Source: Irpex lacteus (Eukaryota; Basidiomycota; Agaricomycetes; Polyporales; Irpicaceae). From it: a DNA stretch of 64,000 nt. The stretch spans positions 1,984,001 through 2,048,000 of the forward strand of contig MQVO02000001.1 in NCBI GenBank assembly GCA_001986395.2, in the 5' to 3' direction. Each line of letters opens with the position of its first letter. The first letter of the stretch is position 1. The position numbers and the translations under genes were made by a program. Positions 10,811 through 22,708 of the stretch are shown here, in pieces. The notes below the pieces were generated by a model. That model was not told where the DNA came from. It searched no databases and saw only the letters and a list, made by a program, of their open reading frames with translations.

Positions 10811-12075
10811 AGCTGAAGGCTGGCCAGGCCCCAACTCCGGACATCGCACTCACCCCCGCCTTTATTCCCAGTCCGTGTAGGAGATCTGTGCAAACACAAA
10901 GATAAAGTTAGTTTAGTCAATGGTGGTACATGTCCCAGGTGGCACACCACCTCACCGCCGACCTTCGCATCCTTGGGTGATCAGCCCTCAACGAAAGCCG
11001 GACAGCGTCTCCTACAACAGAACCGTATACAAACCATATAGCCAGCGCGACGCTCGAGGGGTCCGGTAGATCCTATAAACAAAAAAAAGAGAAGAGGTAA
11101 GTGTAGACGGCGACTGACGACAAGAAGAAGTGTGAGAGTGTACGAAGAAACCCAAAGGGACAGTGGTAGCTCTCGAAACTGTCCACCCTGCTTACTAGTA
11201 CTCCGGTGTCCGTCGGCTCTGGGATGGATGTCCTATCTGCAAACACAGTGCACGACCTAAGAGAAATAGTGCGTCAGTGAAGAGAGTCACGGTGATGGTA
11301 AAGCGTGTCAAACATACCTTCGAACCTTCGCAGAGACCTGCTAAACACAACGGGGGGAAGACGTGAGAGAACCAGAACGACCCGCGCTCAAACTGAACTG
11401 AAAGAACGAAGGAAGGAATATCCGAGAGCAGGAGTTGGGTTCATGACACCCTCGAAACTGCACATACGGCTTACTCTGTCTATACACATCCGTCGGCTCC
11501 GGATCTTCTCCTCGGGCTTGAGACACTGCACGCGACTTCGAGCCTCCCGGTCTGTAAGAGATATATGTCAGCCACTTGGAATGGACACCGAACAAGCACA
11601 TAGATCCACATACCTGGCCTTGCGATAACGACACTCCTGTGGGCTTTGCAGGGGAAAGAAACTAAGTGGCACAACAATCAACGAGCCGTAGATAAAGAAA
11701 ACGATCGCAAAGTAGGAGTTGGGGCCATGGCACCCCTCAAAGCTACTCATGCAATATACCTGGAGCATCCGTCGGCTCTATGGGCTTGTGATCTTGTACG
11801 ACTCGCAGCACCGCGGCGACCACCTGGAGGATCTGTAAACATACAAAGTTGAGTAGCACGGAAGGCAGTACATTGAGAGAAGATGCAACAGAGAAGTAAA
11901 ATAAAGAGGGAACCAGAAGCAGGAGTTGGGTTCATGGTAACCCTCGAAGCTGCTTAACCAGCGTACCAGTATAATATACCCGTCGGCTCTATGGTCTTCA
12001 TGTCTTGCGCAGTCTTGTGGCACTGACGCGCTCTCCTGACTTCCTGCGAGAGCAAGAAAAGTAGAAACAAGTGAG
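10811..12075. repeat. Degenerate tandem array, about 280-bp units
   Basis: At least four diverged units share, in order, a block GGAGTTGGGTTCATG with CCCTCGAA (11431, 11715, 11922; weaker near 11150), then CCGTCGGCTC (11210, 11490, 11769, 11980), then a reverse-strand polypyrimidine/acceptor-like block. Spacings of the CCGTCGGCTC core are 280, 279 and 211 bp. A more diverged fifth unit covers about 10811-10905. This is neither simple satellite nor a recognised transposon; see the separate entry for the exon-like modules on the - strand. Confidence 0.7.
10854..12043 (-). other. Possible gene built from duplicated short exons
   Basis: On the - strand each tandem unit has a well-formed intron end (branch such as CTAAC or CTGAC, pyrimidines, CAG), then a 32-73-nt open stretch, then a GT donor. 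Candidate exons are 12043-11980, 11832-11760, 11551-11488, 11236-11202 and 10885-10854 (64, 73, 64, 35 and 32 nt). Joined in that order they stay open in one frame, giving a Pro/Gly/Arg/Ser-rich peptide (for example PPGGRRGAASR, then PGGSKSRAVSQ). I cannot place start, stop or promoter, and no family is recognised. It could equally be a decayed gene or chance. Confidence 0.25.
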
Positions 12076-12175
12076 TAACATGTAGAATGGTAGATGGACA
12101 CAGTCGCGATGAACAATGAACTCAACGTCAAACACGGCTGACCCAAACTCGACGTCCTTGGGTGATCAGCCCTCA
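10970..12175. repeat. Direct repeat pair flanking the tandem array
   Basis: A perfect 21-bp match beginning TCCTTGGGTGATCAGCC occurs at 10970-10990 and 12155-12175, with weaker similarity continuing about 30 bp further. The two copies bracket the main tandem array, 1185 bp apart. In the + frame both read SLGDQPS and the following indel is a multiple of three, a hint of former coding on that strand too. Confidence 0.6.
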
Positions 12176-13575
12176 GTCTCGCCGGGACAGCCTCCTCCCC
12201 AGCCTATACACACCCGAGAAGCGATAGCCAGCCAGCGACACCTCGGATACTACTCATGGGAAGAAATGATGTCAACGCAGACGTGTACTGTGAATGAATA
12301 TATGAAAGACTGAAGAGCGTGTAGGAGAACACGTCGGTCAAGCAGGGTCATGACTCCCCTAACGACGCGTCACACAACATGACTTCAGCCATACCTGAGC
12401 ATGGTCCACTATCTGCAGGGCACGGGCCTATGATCTTCATCCTGGAGGGTATTGAGGGACACTGCAGCGCGTATGGGAGGACTTGTGTCGAAGCTTGAGG
12501 GGAAGGGCCGGCCCTCGAGGGACGAGCTGAGAAGAACATAGCAGTCAGAAAGAGAGCAGAGGTGACGTTTCTTGTCAGCCGCGAGAGGTTTATATGCATT
12601 GCAAGACGCGGAATTCGCGACGGGATTACTTCATTAAGGCAATCCCGCCTCGTAGCCGGTTCGGAGTCTTGTACAGTGGCTGTCACCATCGATATACCAC
12701 TGACAGCATCCATGTTCGGCTCGGATACCGCATCTGTGTGTCTCAGACGGTCAGCCATCTCGATATTTGGGTGTGGTAGAATTCGAAGCATGCCAGTGCA
12801 GCGTTTGCTATAGGGGCTGGTTAGCCTGCGGAAATGCATTTACACACTTCAATGATACAGATAACGAGACGTTTGCCTGCGAAGTTCAGCACTTCAAAGC
12901 TTCACAGAAAAAAGTCTCGTATGCGCAATGAATTTTAGAGTGTACATGAGCAGACGCGAATGACGGTTTGCAGAGAGAGGCTGGACGAGAAGCTCCCACG
13001 GTGAGGATGGTTCGGCTATCCCGGCCGATCAAACTCTACATACGTACTAGTATGCGTCTTTGTCGCTTACTGCAGCGATCTCGGATATGGCCAGCCTCAT
13101 GCCCGCTCTCTCTGGCATTTCGCTTCTGTTCTCGACTTCGACAGGGGCAGATGCCAACAACAAGGAGAGGTAAATACCACTGCAGAACTGGAAGATCAAT
13201 GTCCGATTACACAGTCGGGAGTTCTGATCACTCACTCACAGACTAAACATATGACCTTCCTCGTTTCCCAACGATTGTTCGTGATCTATTGAACGACATT
13301 ACATGACGTGAAATGAAGGAATACTCCATCAGTCCGACCACGGGCTGTTTCACAAGCGAGAAGCCTGCTTCTCGACCTCCGGCTGCTTCAGTTTCCAGAC
13401 CGTTCTGCAGCTGGGAGATGTATAAAACTCAGCGAACCCCAAGACATCTTGCTCCCTTGATAGAAACCTTCCGTCCTCACACGCTGTGACCCAGCGCAGA
13501 CGCCACGCCGGACACACACCTCTTTGTTCTGAACCACGACCAACTTCCGACTCCAGTTTATCGTCGTCGACAGAC
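12176..13575. other. Gene-poor region before the peroxiredoxins
   Basis: A 163-codon - strand frame (12839-12348) ends in sequence resembling the upstream edge of the tandem units, including a good donor after CATGCTCAG near 12400, but has no recognisable domain. The rest looks like promoter of the peroxiredoxin gene, with its start at 13576. Confidence 0.4.
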
Positions 13576-14434
13576 ATGGGCCGCCAGCACGCTCTTATTG
13601 GAAAGCAGGCTCCTGAGATCTCGTTGCCCAACTATGATGGCCAGGTATACGAGCTGAAGCCTGGCAGCGATGGCGTACCCGTCGCGCTGTTCTTCTACCC
13701 CAAGTCTGGTAAGCCCAGTCGTCAAATCGAGCCTTCTTCCAGCTCAATTCCTGTATGTAGGCACCTACGGCTGTACAAAGGAGGCTTGCGAGTTCAGAGA
13801 CGCCCTCGTTGGTAAGTGTGGTGTATCTTTCTCCCATCAAAGTCTATAGAGCACAGTGGCACGAGGTGATCGGCATGGCTGATGAGACTTTTGCCTCTTC
13901 AGGAAAGGAGACGTTCAAGTCCACCAAAGTCAAGGTCGTCGGCATCAGCTCTGATCCTGTGGAGAAACAGAGAGAGTTCGTGGATAAGCAGAAATTGACA
14001 GTACGTCTTCATCTCGTCTACATACTCCTGATAAGTGATTGCTCAGCGACACAATTAGTACCCGGTTCTCAGTGATACGAAGGGCGAGGCTCGCAAAGCC
14101 TATCAAACAGGCAAGGGCCTTCTTGGTTTGGCTGAAGCCCGGGTGACCTTCATCATCGACTCGAAAGGTGTTGTAAGGTACGTCTCGTCCGTAACCAACT
14201 GTCCATCATAGCTCTATCGGTCTCATTCGCTTGACCAGGGATGCCCTCGATGCTACCCTCAATTACGGCGCTCACGTCAAGTTTGTCAACAAGTGGTTGG
14301 AGAAGCTCGAAGCAGAGGCGAAGAAGCCCGCCGATGAAGCTAAAGCTGAGGAAGCACCCGCTGCCAGCGATAGCGCAGCTCCTGCCACTGAGCAGGAGTC
14401 AGCTGCTGCTGCTGCACTTACGACTGAGTCATGA
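13576..14434 (+). CDS. PrxQ/BCP-type atypical 2-Cys peroxiredoxin
   Basis: Thiol peroxidase that reduces hydrogen peroxide and alkyl hydroperoxides. Five exons (13576-13708, 13761-13811, 13903-14000, 14059-14177, 14239-14434), 198 aa, all GT-AG and in phase. The active site TYGCTKEACEFRD has the peroxidatic Cys and a resolving Cys five residues on, as in PrxQ/Dot5. FFYPKSG precedes it, and VKVVGISSDP plus GLAEARVTFIIDSKGVVR complete the thioredoxin fold. The last 45 residues are Ala/Glu/Lys-rich, a low-complexity tail not needed by the fold. A close paralogue follows at 15553 with the same intron positions, so this is a tandem duplication. Cellular location is not evident; no signal peptide is seen. 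Confidence 0.93.
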
Positions 14435-15552
14435 GCGCTTGACGCTGTTTGAACTTATGTTTGGGATATTGGGGTCGGCTTTCTCTTTCTTGGTCAATGG
14501 TTTCTCTAACGAAGTACACTTTCACGAATTGTCTGCAGCTACGCGAATATACCCTTTGAACGCATATCCTTGATCGTCGTCCAGATCACACGTGCCGCAA
14601 AAGACAATAACAGTCAAATGCACCAAATGGCAATCAGACATGCCGGTTGTTATCAGCTGTGGCAGCTTTGCATACAGTAAGTACATTTTAAATGCAGTGC
14701 CAGATTGGATTGCCTTGATAGAGCTGGGACTATTGAGGCGGCCGCGGCGGAGTGCCAGTGAAGCCTAGCGAGACTTACATAGATGCTCAGTGCCTTCACA
14801 CCTCCCGATGCCGGCCATAGCAGAATCAATCTTCGATTCTACGAGCGAGTACATTGCAGTGACTGGTTCCTGGTCCAAGAAGCGGCGTATTGGATAAGTA
14901 AGTCTTTACTCGATTAAACGCATGGATTACCAATCCAAACAGTTCACTGGCATGTGCAAATGAGTGCATCTTGCTGCAAAGGACTGGGCTCGCAGCACAC
15001 AGTTTACCAGGGTTTACCCAAGGTTGCCGGCATGGATGTCGTTCCGAGTCGGCTATAGCGCTCGGCCGGTCATATCATGACGACGAAACTGGCCAGCTCG
15101 CGCGTCCATTTCGAGTTGCAGCTCCGCTTTCGATCCCGAGTGGAGAAATTCGTCCAACAATCTTGATCAAAAGCGTTCTTAAATTACTAATAAAGGAATT
15201 CGATAGTCTTCAACGCCAGTAGCAGTGGTGTTCATTCCGCTGGACGTCATACTGTAAGTGTTAGAGCAATGAAAGAATGAACGGATACGAGAATGCGATA
15301 TACAAAAATCGATGACACATCATAGTGCGACATGCACTGCAGGCACTGCTTCATGACCATCTTCTCGGACGTTCTGACGATTTTACAGGTACAGCTCATC
15401 TACGTTTCTCTCCGAGAGGAACCTTCGAGTTATGTTCTCGCAAGTATTAATAGTATGTTGTGAACGACCGGTTGACCTAACGCAGCAGCCTCTTTATTCT
15501 TTCACCCAGTACCACCACCATCCAAGCCTTGCTTAGGAGCAACACCGCCGAC
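14435..15552. other. Intergenic between peroxiredoxin paralogues
   Basis: About 1.1 kb without a supported gene. I could not see clear remnants of the 3' part of the first paralogue, so the duplication is old or its borders lie close to the genes. Confidence 0.45.
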
Positions 15553-16429
15553 ATGGCCCGCCGCCGCCACGCTCTCATTGGGAAACCAGCTCCTGACATC
15601 TCTCTGCCTAACTATAATGGAGAGGTGTTCGAGCTGAAACCTAGCAGTGAGGGCGTACCTATCGTGCTGTTCTTCTATCCCAAGTCTGGCAAGTTTAATC
15701 CACCTCTGCCAATCAAGCCTATCCCTAGCTGATCTCTGGAACATAGGCACTTATACATCCACGAAGGAGGCTTGCGAGCTTAGGGACGCTATTATCGGTA
15801 AGTTCCGTGTATCCGGCTGGGTTCTGTCGGCTGGCGTATCTGATGAGATATTTGCCTCAATAGGCAAGGAGACACTGTTCAAGGCCACCAAAGTCAAGGT
15901 CGTCGGCATCAGCCCAGATCCTGTAGAGATACAGAAAGAGTTTGTGGAGAAGCAGAGGCTGCCGGTACGTCCACAAGTCTGTTCATACGTCTCACAAGCA
16001 TTCATTCCCTACGCCACGGCGCGGATTAGTATCCTGTTCTTAGTGATGTGAAGGGCGACGCTCGCAAGGCCTACCAGACTGGGAAGGGCCTTCTTGGTCT
16101 GACCTACGCCCGAGTGACGTTCATCATCGACTCTAAGGGCATTTTAAGGTACGCGGTATCCGCGATCAGCTCCAGTACTATCCGTCTCAGTATTTACTTA
16201 CAGGGACAGCCTCGATGCCACGCTGAACTACGGCGCCCACGTCAAGTTTGTCAACAAGTGGCTGGAGCAGCTCGATGAGCAGGCGAAGAGATCCGACGGT
16301 GAAGCCACGGCTGTTAACACACCCACCGAATACGCTACTACTGCGCCCAAGGAAGAGCCTGCTGCCGCTGATGTAGCTCAAGTTATCCTTGAACTGGCAG
16401 GCAAGAGTACCACTGGCACTGGTGCATGA
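15553..16429 (+). CDS. Peroxiredoxin-like paralogue lacking the peroxidatic cysteine
   Basis: Second copy of the PrxQ-type gene: five exons (15553-15688, 15747-15797, 15864-15964, 16030-16148, 16204-16429), 210 aa, same intron positions as the gene at 13576. The catalytic GC pair is replaced by TS, giving TYTSTKEACELRD: the peroxidatic Cys is Ser while the resolving Cys remains. Fold-defining parts (FFYPKSG, VKVVGISPDP, RVTFIIDSKGILR) are well kept and there is no stop or frameshift, so it looks maintained rather than decayed. Intron 1 has a GCAAGT donor (GC-AG) where the sister gene has GTAAGC. As a peroxidase it should be inactive by the family mechanism; a regulatory or redox-relay role is only inference. 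Confidence 0.9.
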
Positions 16430-16869
16430 GCGCTGAGCGCTGAGCGCATCATGGCATGAACTAAACAAGTTGTAATTGGGCCTTTTTCTTCTTAATCTCT
16501 GTATTCTCATGCTATTTACTTCACTCAACATACACGAATTATTTACATGTACCGTATACACGCGAATATACCATACCATCAAGACGTTTTTCTTTCTTTA
16601 TCGCGAGGGGCGTCTAATGGCGCGGCGCGTCTGCGTGTAGTCATGGAACTTATCGCATCGGCGCCGTCCACACATGGACTCGGACACAAACTTTGCGATT
16701 CAATACACACTCCGTCCAGTCCTTATAAAATGGCAACCTACTTTGATAGAGCCCCACAACTCATCCCAGTGCCGCCGTAAACGCGCCAGCGAACGGCTTC
16801 TCTCCCTTCTACGAGTACTAAAGGTCGAAGACAACCCCGGATACAGTACCTGCACTTCTCTACGCACAA
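16430..16869. other. Intergenic, peroxiredoxin paralogue to DLH
   Basis: Terminator of one gene and promoter of the next; nothing else recognised. Confidence 0.5.
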
Positions 16870-17989
16870 ATGGCTGCATGCGAGCATTGCACACAAGGTT
16901 ACGTCCTCCCAGGCGAGCCTGAGGGCACCATAGTGGACGGAGCGTACTTCCACCCTGCCCCTGCCACTACCGAGTCGGGAGCCACCAGCACCCGTGCTGT
17001 AGTCCTTCTGACAGACATCTTCGGTCTTCCTCTCAAAAACTCGAAAATCATCGCCGACGAGCTTTCTAAACGACTTCAATGCGATGTTTGGGTTCCCGAC
17101 ATCTTCGCTGGTGAGTAATGTTCGCGAAGCCTCGGCCTAAGGCATAAGGCAAATCTGATGAGTTGACCTATGAACTATAGGTAAACCGCCTGTGACGGTG
17201 GACGAGTTGGAGCCTCTCATGCCACAAAAGCCAGGCGACAAAGTGTCATTCTTGTCGTACCTGCGTTTGATGTGGATAGGTATTACTCGTATTCCGTTGG
17301 TATTGAATGCCAGATTCTCTGTCGTCGACCCACGGGTGGTTCAGGTGAGCTTTGTGGCTCAAATTACGCGAGCTACGGAAGCTAACGATGCTTTACCTTC
17401 AGTTTACCAAGAAAATTAGAGAGGAGAAGAAGTACACCAAGATTGGCGCGGTTGGGTAAGCCTCGCTGCACGTTTCTCTATTCTGCATTCATCTCACATC
17501 TTGTTATGCATGTAGATACTGTTTCGGAGGTTCTATTGCCATTCGCTTGGGCTCCGCAGATCTCTTCGACTCCGTAGTCATCGCACATCCCGGTGGCTGC
17601 ACCGAGGAACAAATCAAAGCTATCAAGGTTCCGGCTGCTTGGGCGTTGGCCGAAGGTAAACCTATGCCCGGTCAGTGATTGAGATGCTTGTTGAATTTAC
17701 GATGGGGACTCGTAGACGATATGAGCTTCAAGAAAGAGATCCGAGACAAAGCGGAAGCCATATTTGCCGCCCGGAAAGGCAAGGACGACTTTGTTGAGTA
17801 CGAATTCAAGGACTACAAAGGTACAGGACGTTTGTCGTAACTTGGTATACCATGTGCTCATGTATCGCTCGATGTACAGGAACCGTCCATGGGTTTGCAG
17901 CGCGACCTAACCTTGCGATGCCCGAGGTAGTTGAAGCATACAATGGCGCTCTGCAGCAGACCGTAGACTGGTTCAACAAGACCCTGTGA
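16870..17989 (+). CDS. Dienelactone hydrolase family protein
   Basis: Alpha/beta hydrolase of the DLH family, which opens lactone or similar ester bonds with a Cys-Asp-His triad. Six exons: 16870-17110, 17181-17344, 17403-17455, 17516-17655, 17716-17820, 17880-17989; 270 aa. The nucleophile elbow GYCFGG spans an intron, and GTVHGFAARP carries the catalytic His. The Asp is probably within AEDDMSF. The donor of intron 4 is ambiguous: GTAAAC at 17656 (used here) or GTCAGT at 17671, which adds five residues in frame. Fungal members are often uncharacterised; no lactone-degradation neighbours are present, so no substrate is proposed. Confidence 0.9.
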
Positions 17990-18281
17990 TTGTTTCTGTG
18001 ACTCTCTGGGCTGTTTACTGGTGATCTCTAGTGTCTCTTTAACGTTGGGTTAGCATAATATGATACCATTTGTTCGGGCCAAACTACGACGATGATATTT
18101 GCGAACGCAGCAGCGAGTATATGCCGAATGCCTCAAAGCGGCCTGATGCACGTCATTGATAGCCACTCGGACTCGACCGGAGGTGAAGAGGGTTTGTGTA
18201 CTTTTCGTGCCGGGCTTTATTAAACGATGGTGGTATTCATAAGACAATTATAAGATATCAGGTATAAATGGCTGTGCACGT

Positions 18282-18745
18282 CTATTTTTCTGGGGCGTTC
18301 ATCATGTCTGGAAAGACAGAGTGTCAGTTGGAATTGCCCAATCCCCACGGGCAGTGTACACGCACCAGCATTCTGCTCTGCAAACCTTGCTCCTACTCGC
18401 TCTGAATGCTTGAGAAACTTGTCTGTGCAGTTCATGACACATTGTTCCTGTGACGACGACCATGAGCACTTGACACCCGTGACGCGGTGCGAACGATCGC
18501 AAGGCGAGAGTGCAACGCGACGTACCTCCTTTGAGGACAATGCTTTTGAAGTAAAGTCGTTACAGCACGCCGTAAAGCATTTCTCCACGAGGTTAGAATA
18601 CATCCTCAGGAAGTCTTGCATCTAACAACACGATATTGATGAGAATATTGCCCTCGGTGAATTTGAGCAGCGCACGTACCTGCTTCTTCTCAATAATCTT
18701 GGTCATGTGTGCCTGTTCGGCGGGGTTCAGTGATGACATATCCAT
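18282..18745 (-). CDS. TIM9: Mitochondrial import inner membrane translocase subunit Tim9
   Basis: Small intermembrane-space chaperone that, with Tim10, escorts hydrophobic carrier proteins to the TIM22 complex. Four exons: 18745-18680, 18621-18526, 18447-18366, 18307-18282; 89 aa, the usual size. It starts [20 protein letters not shown]. Twin CX3C motifs are CFTAC and CVMNC, separated by 15 residues, and form the two disulfides. Then come [19 protein letters not shown] and a short end DMMNAPEK. The gene is divergent from the DAHP synthase with about 570 bp between starts. Confidence 0.95.
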
Positions 18746-18877
18746 GTTTGGTTGAAGCTAAAAGACAAAAGGAATGCAAGATGGTCGAGGCGGTTGAGTT
18801 GGGCGTGGAGAGCTGGCAGCGGCACGAGTGAGAGAGACTCGCTAGCGTCTGCCGGCCAGAATTATGATCGGCTGCTC

Positions 18878-18893
18878 CACGTGGCCCACGTGG
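18878..18893. promoter_or_regulatory. Paired CACGTG E-boxes in the TIM9/DAHP-synthase promoter
   Basis: Two CACGTG hexamers (18878-18883 and 18888-18893) lie exactly 10 bp apart, within CCACGTGGCCCACGTGGG. bHLH regulators of the Cbf1/Pho4 class bind this core in fungi; which factor acts here is inference. The site lies about 135 bp upstream of TIM9 and 430 bp upstream of the DAHP synthase. Confidence 0.5.
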
Positions 18894-18928
18894 GCCTCAA
18901 AAGTTACAAAGACGCCCGTCATTAGACT

Positions 18929-18934
18929 TGACTC
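18929..18934 (+). promoter_or_regulatory. Gcn4/CpcA-type TGACTC site
   Basis: TGACTC core, the half of the fungal cross-pathway control element, 382 bp upstream of the DAHP synthase start. Aromatic amino acid genes are classic targets of that regulator in yeast and Aspergillus; a single hexamer can also occur by chance. Confidence 0.35.
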
Positions 18935-19315
18935 CGTTAGGCGGAATGGCTCGTCCAAAGTCTCCAATCGTTTCTTGTCTCTTTCAACCACCATCATCCT
19001 CCAAAAAGGCACCCATCGGGCCACCCATTTGTTTGGTAAATCTCTACGATCTGTCCCACAATAACGCACCTCATCCTGACCCCCACTTACGGGCTAATTT
19101 GTATAGACACGTTCGCCCAGGCAACTTCTTGCGTGCCGGATCACCCCTTCACACCGCAAACTAATTGATCCACCTTAACCGGGTGTGCGAGGCAGCGAAA
19201 CAACGCCCGAAAGTACGTATATAAACTCGCCGGTGTCTTCTCATGTCGTGCTAATTGTGCCCTCTTTCCGTCCCTCTCACTCTCCTTTCCTCCCCCTCCA
19301 GTGACCGAATTAAAC

Positions 19316-20819
<1,504 letters not shown>

Positions 20820-21136
20820 GTGGCGCGCTTCTGACAGGAGGGAGGGAGCGATCCACGCCTTTGCAGTCTGCCATTGAATGGATTCCCATGCTGCCTTTCG
20901 TAGATAGAAAACGTTGTAGACTAACTCCATGTATAAAACAGTTGCTCATGAATACATGGTACCCAATGCGTTGCGGTACTATTACCACGCTCCTATCGCA
21001 GCCCGCTCATCTTCAGAGTTCGGGACATGCGCCAGTATGGAGAGTCACTCAAGGACAAATATCTATAGCATTACTCGTCTTGACGTAGTGAACTAAAAAC
21101 CACACGCATAAGTAAAACACGTCTGCTCAGTACTGG
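20820..21136. other. Convergent 3' region, DAHP synthase and A3
   Basis: A 317-bp gap between two convergent stop codons. No other signal seen. Confidence 0.5.
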
Positions 21137-22708
21137 TTAACGGTCGTTATCACCATCATAACCAGAATCACTATCCTCTTCGTCACAGCCGATCACATTA
21201 CTATTACCACTGGTGTCCATCTCTCTATGGTGGTAGCTATGACTGACGCCATCGTCATCGTCATACTCGTCCGAATTGTAGTACTCATCGCTCTCCAGCT
21301 CTGTTTCGTCGCTCATCGTTTCATCGCTGTCGTCGAGGTCTGCGACGATGGAGAGCCCGAATGAATGCTCGAAGAGAATCTTCCGCGTAGCGCAAAGAGA
21401 CTTCAGCGCAAGGATGATCCGCCATGAATCGGGCATCTCGTCGAGAAGATCCTCCTCCGGGTTCATCCAGTCGGGAGGTTGTCCGTTCAATAGGGTTATC
21501 GGAGTGAAGAATTGGATGCCGCACAAGGTCCTGTGGGCGTTCACGACGTGATACAGAGCTCCCAGCTCTCCAACGTCCATCGTATCGTAAGCGAGGTATT
21601 TCAGGTTCGGTAAGTTGGCGACGCTTGACGGTGGGATGATGCGAGCAGCAGTGTGTAGCTCTATCAGCTCGTGGAAGCCGAGAGCAGTTGCGTCGTCGAT
21701 AATGCACAAGCTCGTCTCCAAAGACACATCTTTCTGCCACATCAAGGTGAGATTCTGGAGGGAAGGTGCTAGGGCGATGAGAGTTTGGCGGAGCAAGGTT
21801 AGGTATGTTTCCGTCGTCTTGAGGTTGAGCCAGAAGCGGAATACTCGCAAGGTCGGTGGGCTGGGAGAGGCTAATATGGACCGATAGAATATGCTTGGCG
21901 GTTGGCAGCGATGAATACAGAACTTCCGTAAGTGAGGAAAGTTCATTGTGAGAGTTCCTTCTGCTGGCAGCTGCGACTCTCTGTCGTCGAGCCAAGCTTG
22001 GATGCTATCTGATATAATGTCGTCCAGTATCACGAGGGTGTGCAAGTTGGGCCAGCTGGAAATCATTCGGTATAGTTCGCGGGTCGAGTAGACCTGGCCA
22101 GAATAGTCGGCTTCAGCTTCAATTTCCAACTCGAACTTGGGGTTTCCAAAACGATTGACAACCAGCGATTCCAATAGAGGGAGGGAAGCTAAGGCTTCTT
22201 TGAGTCCCTTTCTAGCAGTGAGGCCTCCATGGTAGCCATAAATCCGGATATTCCTCAGCCGTGTACATCGCCGTAGAATCTCGTATCCGGAAAGACGCAA
22301 ATCGGCGTCCAGCCATAAGGACAGATCCTGAACCATGTCAGCAAGGGAAGTGTTTGCTCGCAGAGCCCCAAGCAGGCGACGATACACCCGAGGGTCAGGG
22401 TGATCTTGCGAGTTCGTGCCGATGGCAATCGAACGATACAAGGCTCGTTGTGCTGATGGGTACCACGACCTGCAAACAAAGAGAAGGTTATGGAAGTCGT
22501 AGTTCGGGTGGAAGTGGATACTAAGGCCGCGGTCTAGGATTTCCGACTGTTTTGCCCATCGTATGCCAGAGATGTCCGAGTCAGCTTCGATAGTAGCCAC
22601 TCCGACTTTATCTGAGTCTTCGGTAACAAGGGGTAACTTTGCTAGTACCGCTTGTGCGAAAACAATCTCCAAAACATCCTCTGGGATTCTCTGTGCGATG
22701 CTGAGCAT
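21137..22708 (-). CDS. F-box-like protein, type A, with acidic tail (paralogue A3)
   Basis: Intronless, 523 aa from the ATG at 22708 (MLSIAQRIPEDVLEIVF), the point where its paralogues start. An in-frame ATG at 22855 would add 49 residues without family similarity. Two-part F-box-like domain: IPEDVLEIVFAQ, insertion with ADSDISGIRW, then LLFVCRSWYPSAQRALYRSI. The leucine-rich body ends at the family element ATRKILFEH, followed by about 70 acidic residues (ETMSDETELESDEYYNSDEY and EEDSDSGYDGDNDR). A role as an SCF ubiquitin-ligase adaptor is inferred from the fold only. Confidence 0.77.
   Translation of the reverse strand: MLSIAQRIPEDVLEIVFAQAVLAKLPLVTEDSDKVGVATIEADSDISGIRWAKQSEILDRGLSIHFHPNYDFHNLLFVCRSWYPSAQRALYRSIAIGTNSQDHPDPRVYRRLLGALRANTSLADMVQDLSLWLDADLRLSGYEILRRCTRLRNIRIYGYHGGLTARKGLKEALASLPLLESLVVNRFGNPKFELEIEAEADYSGQVYSTRELYRMISSWPNLHTLVILDDIISDSIQAWLDDRESQLPAEGTLTMNFPHLRKFCIHRCQPPSIFYRSILASPSPPTLRVFRFWLNLKTTETYLTLLRQTLIALAPSLQNLTLMWQKDVSLETSLCIIDDATALGFHELIELHTAARIIPPSSVANLPNLKYLAYDTMDVGELGALYHVVNAHRTLCGIQFFTPITLLNGQPPDWMNPEEDLLDEMPDSWRIILALKSLCATRKILFEHSFGLSIVADLDDSDETMSDETELESDEYYNSDEYDDDDGVSHSYHHREMDTSGNSNVIGCDEEDSDSGYDGDNDR

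Noticed and set aside
10331..10816. 161-codon + frame upstream of the tandem array
   Set aside because: No domain, start context or intron pattern; composition like surrounding non-coding DNA.
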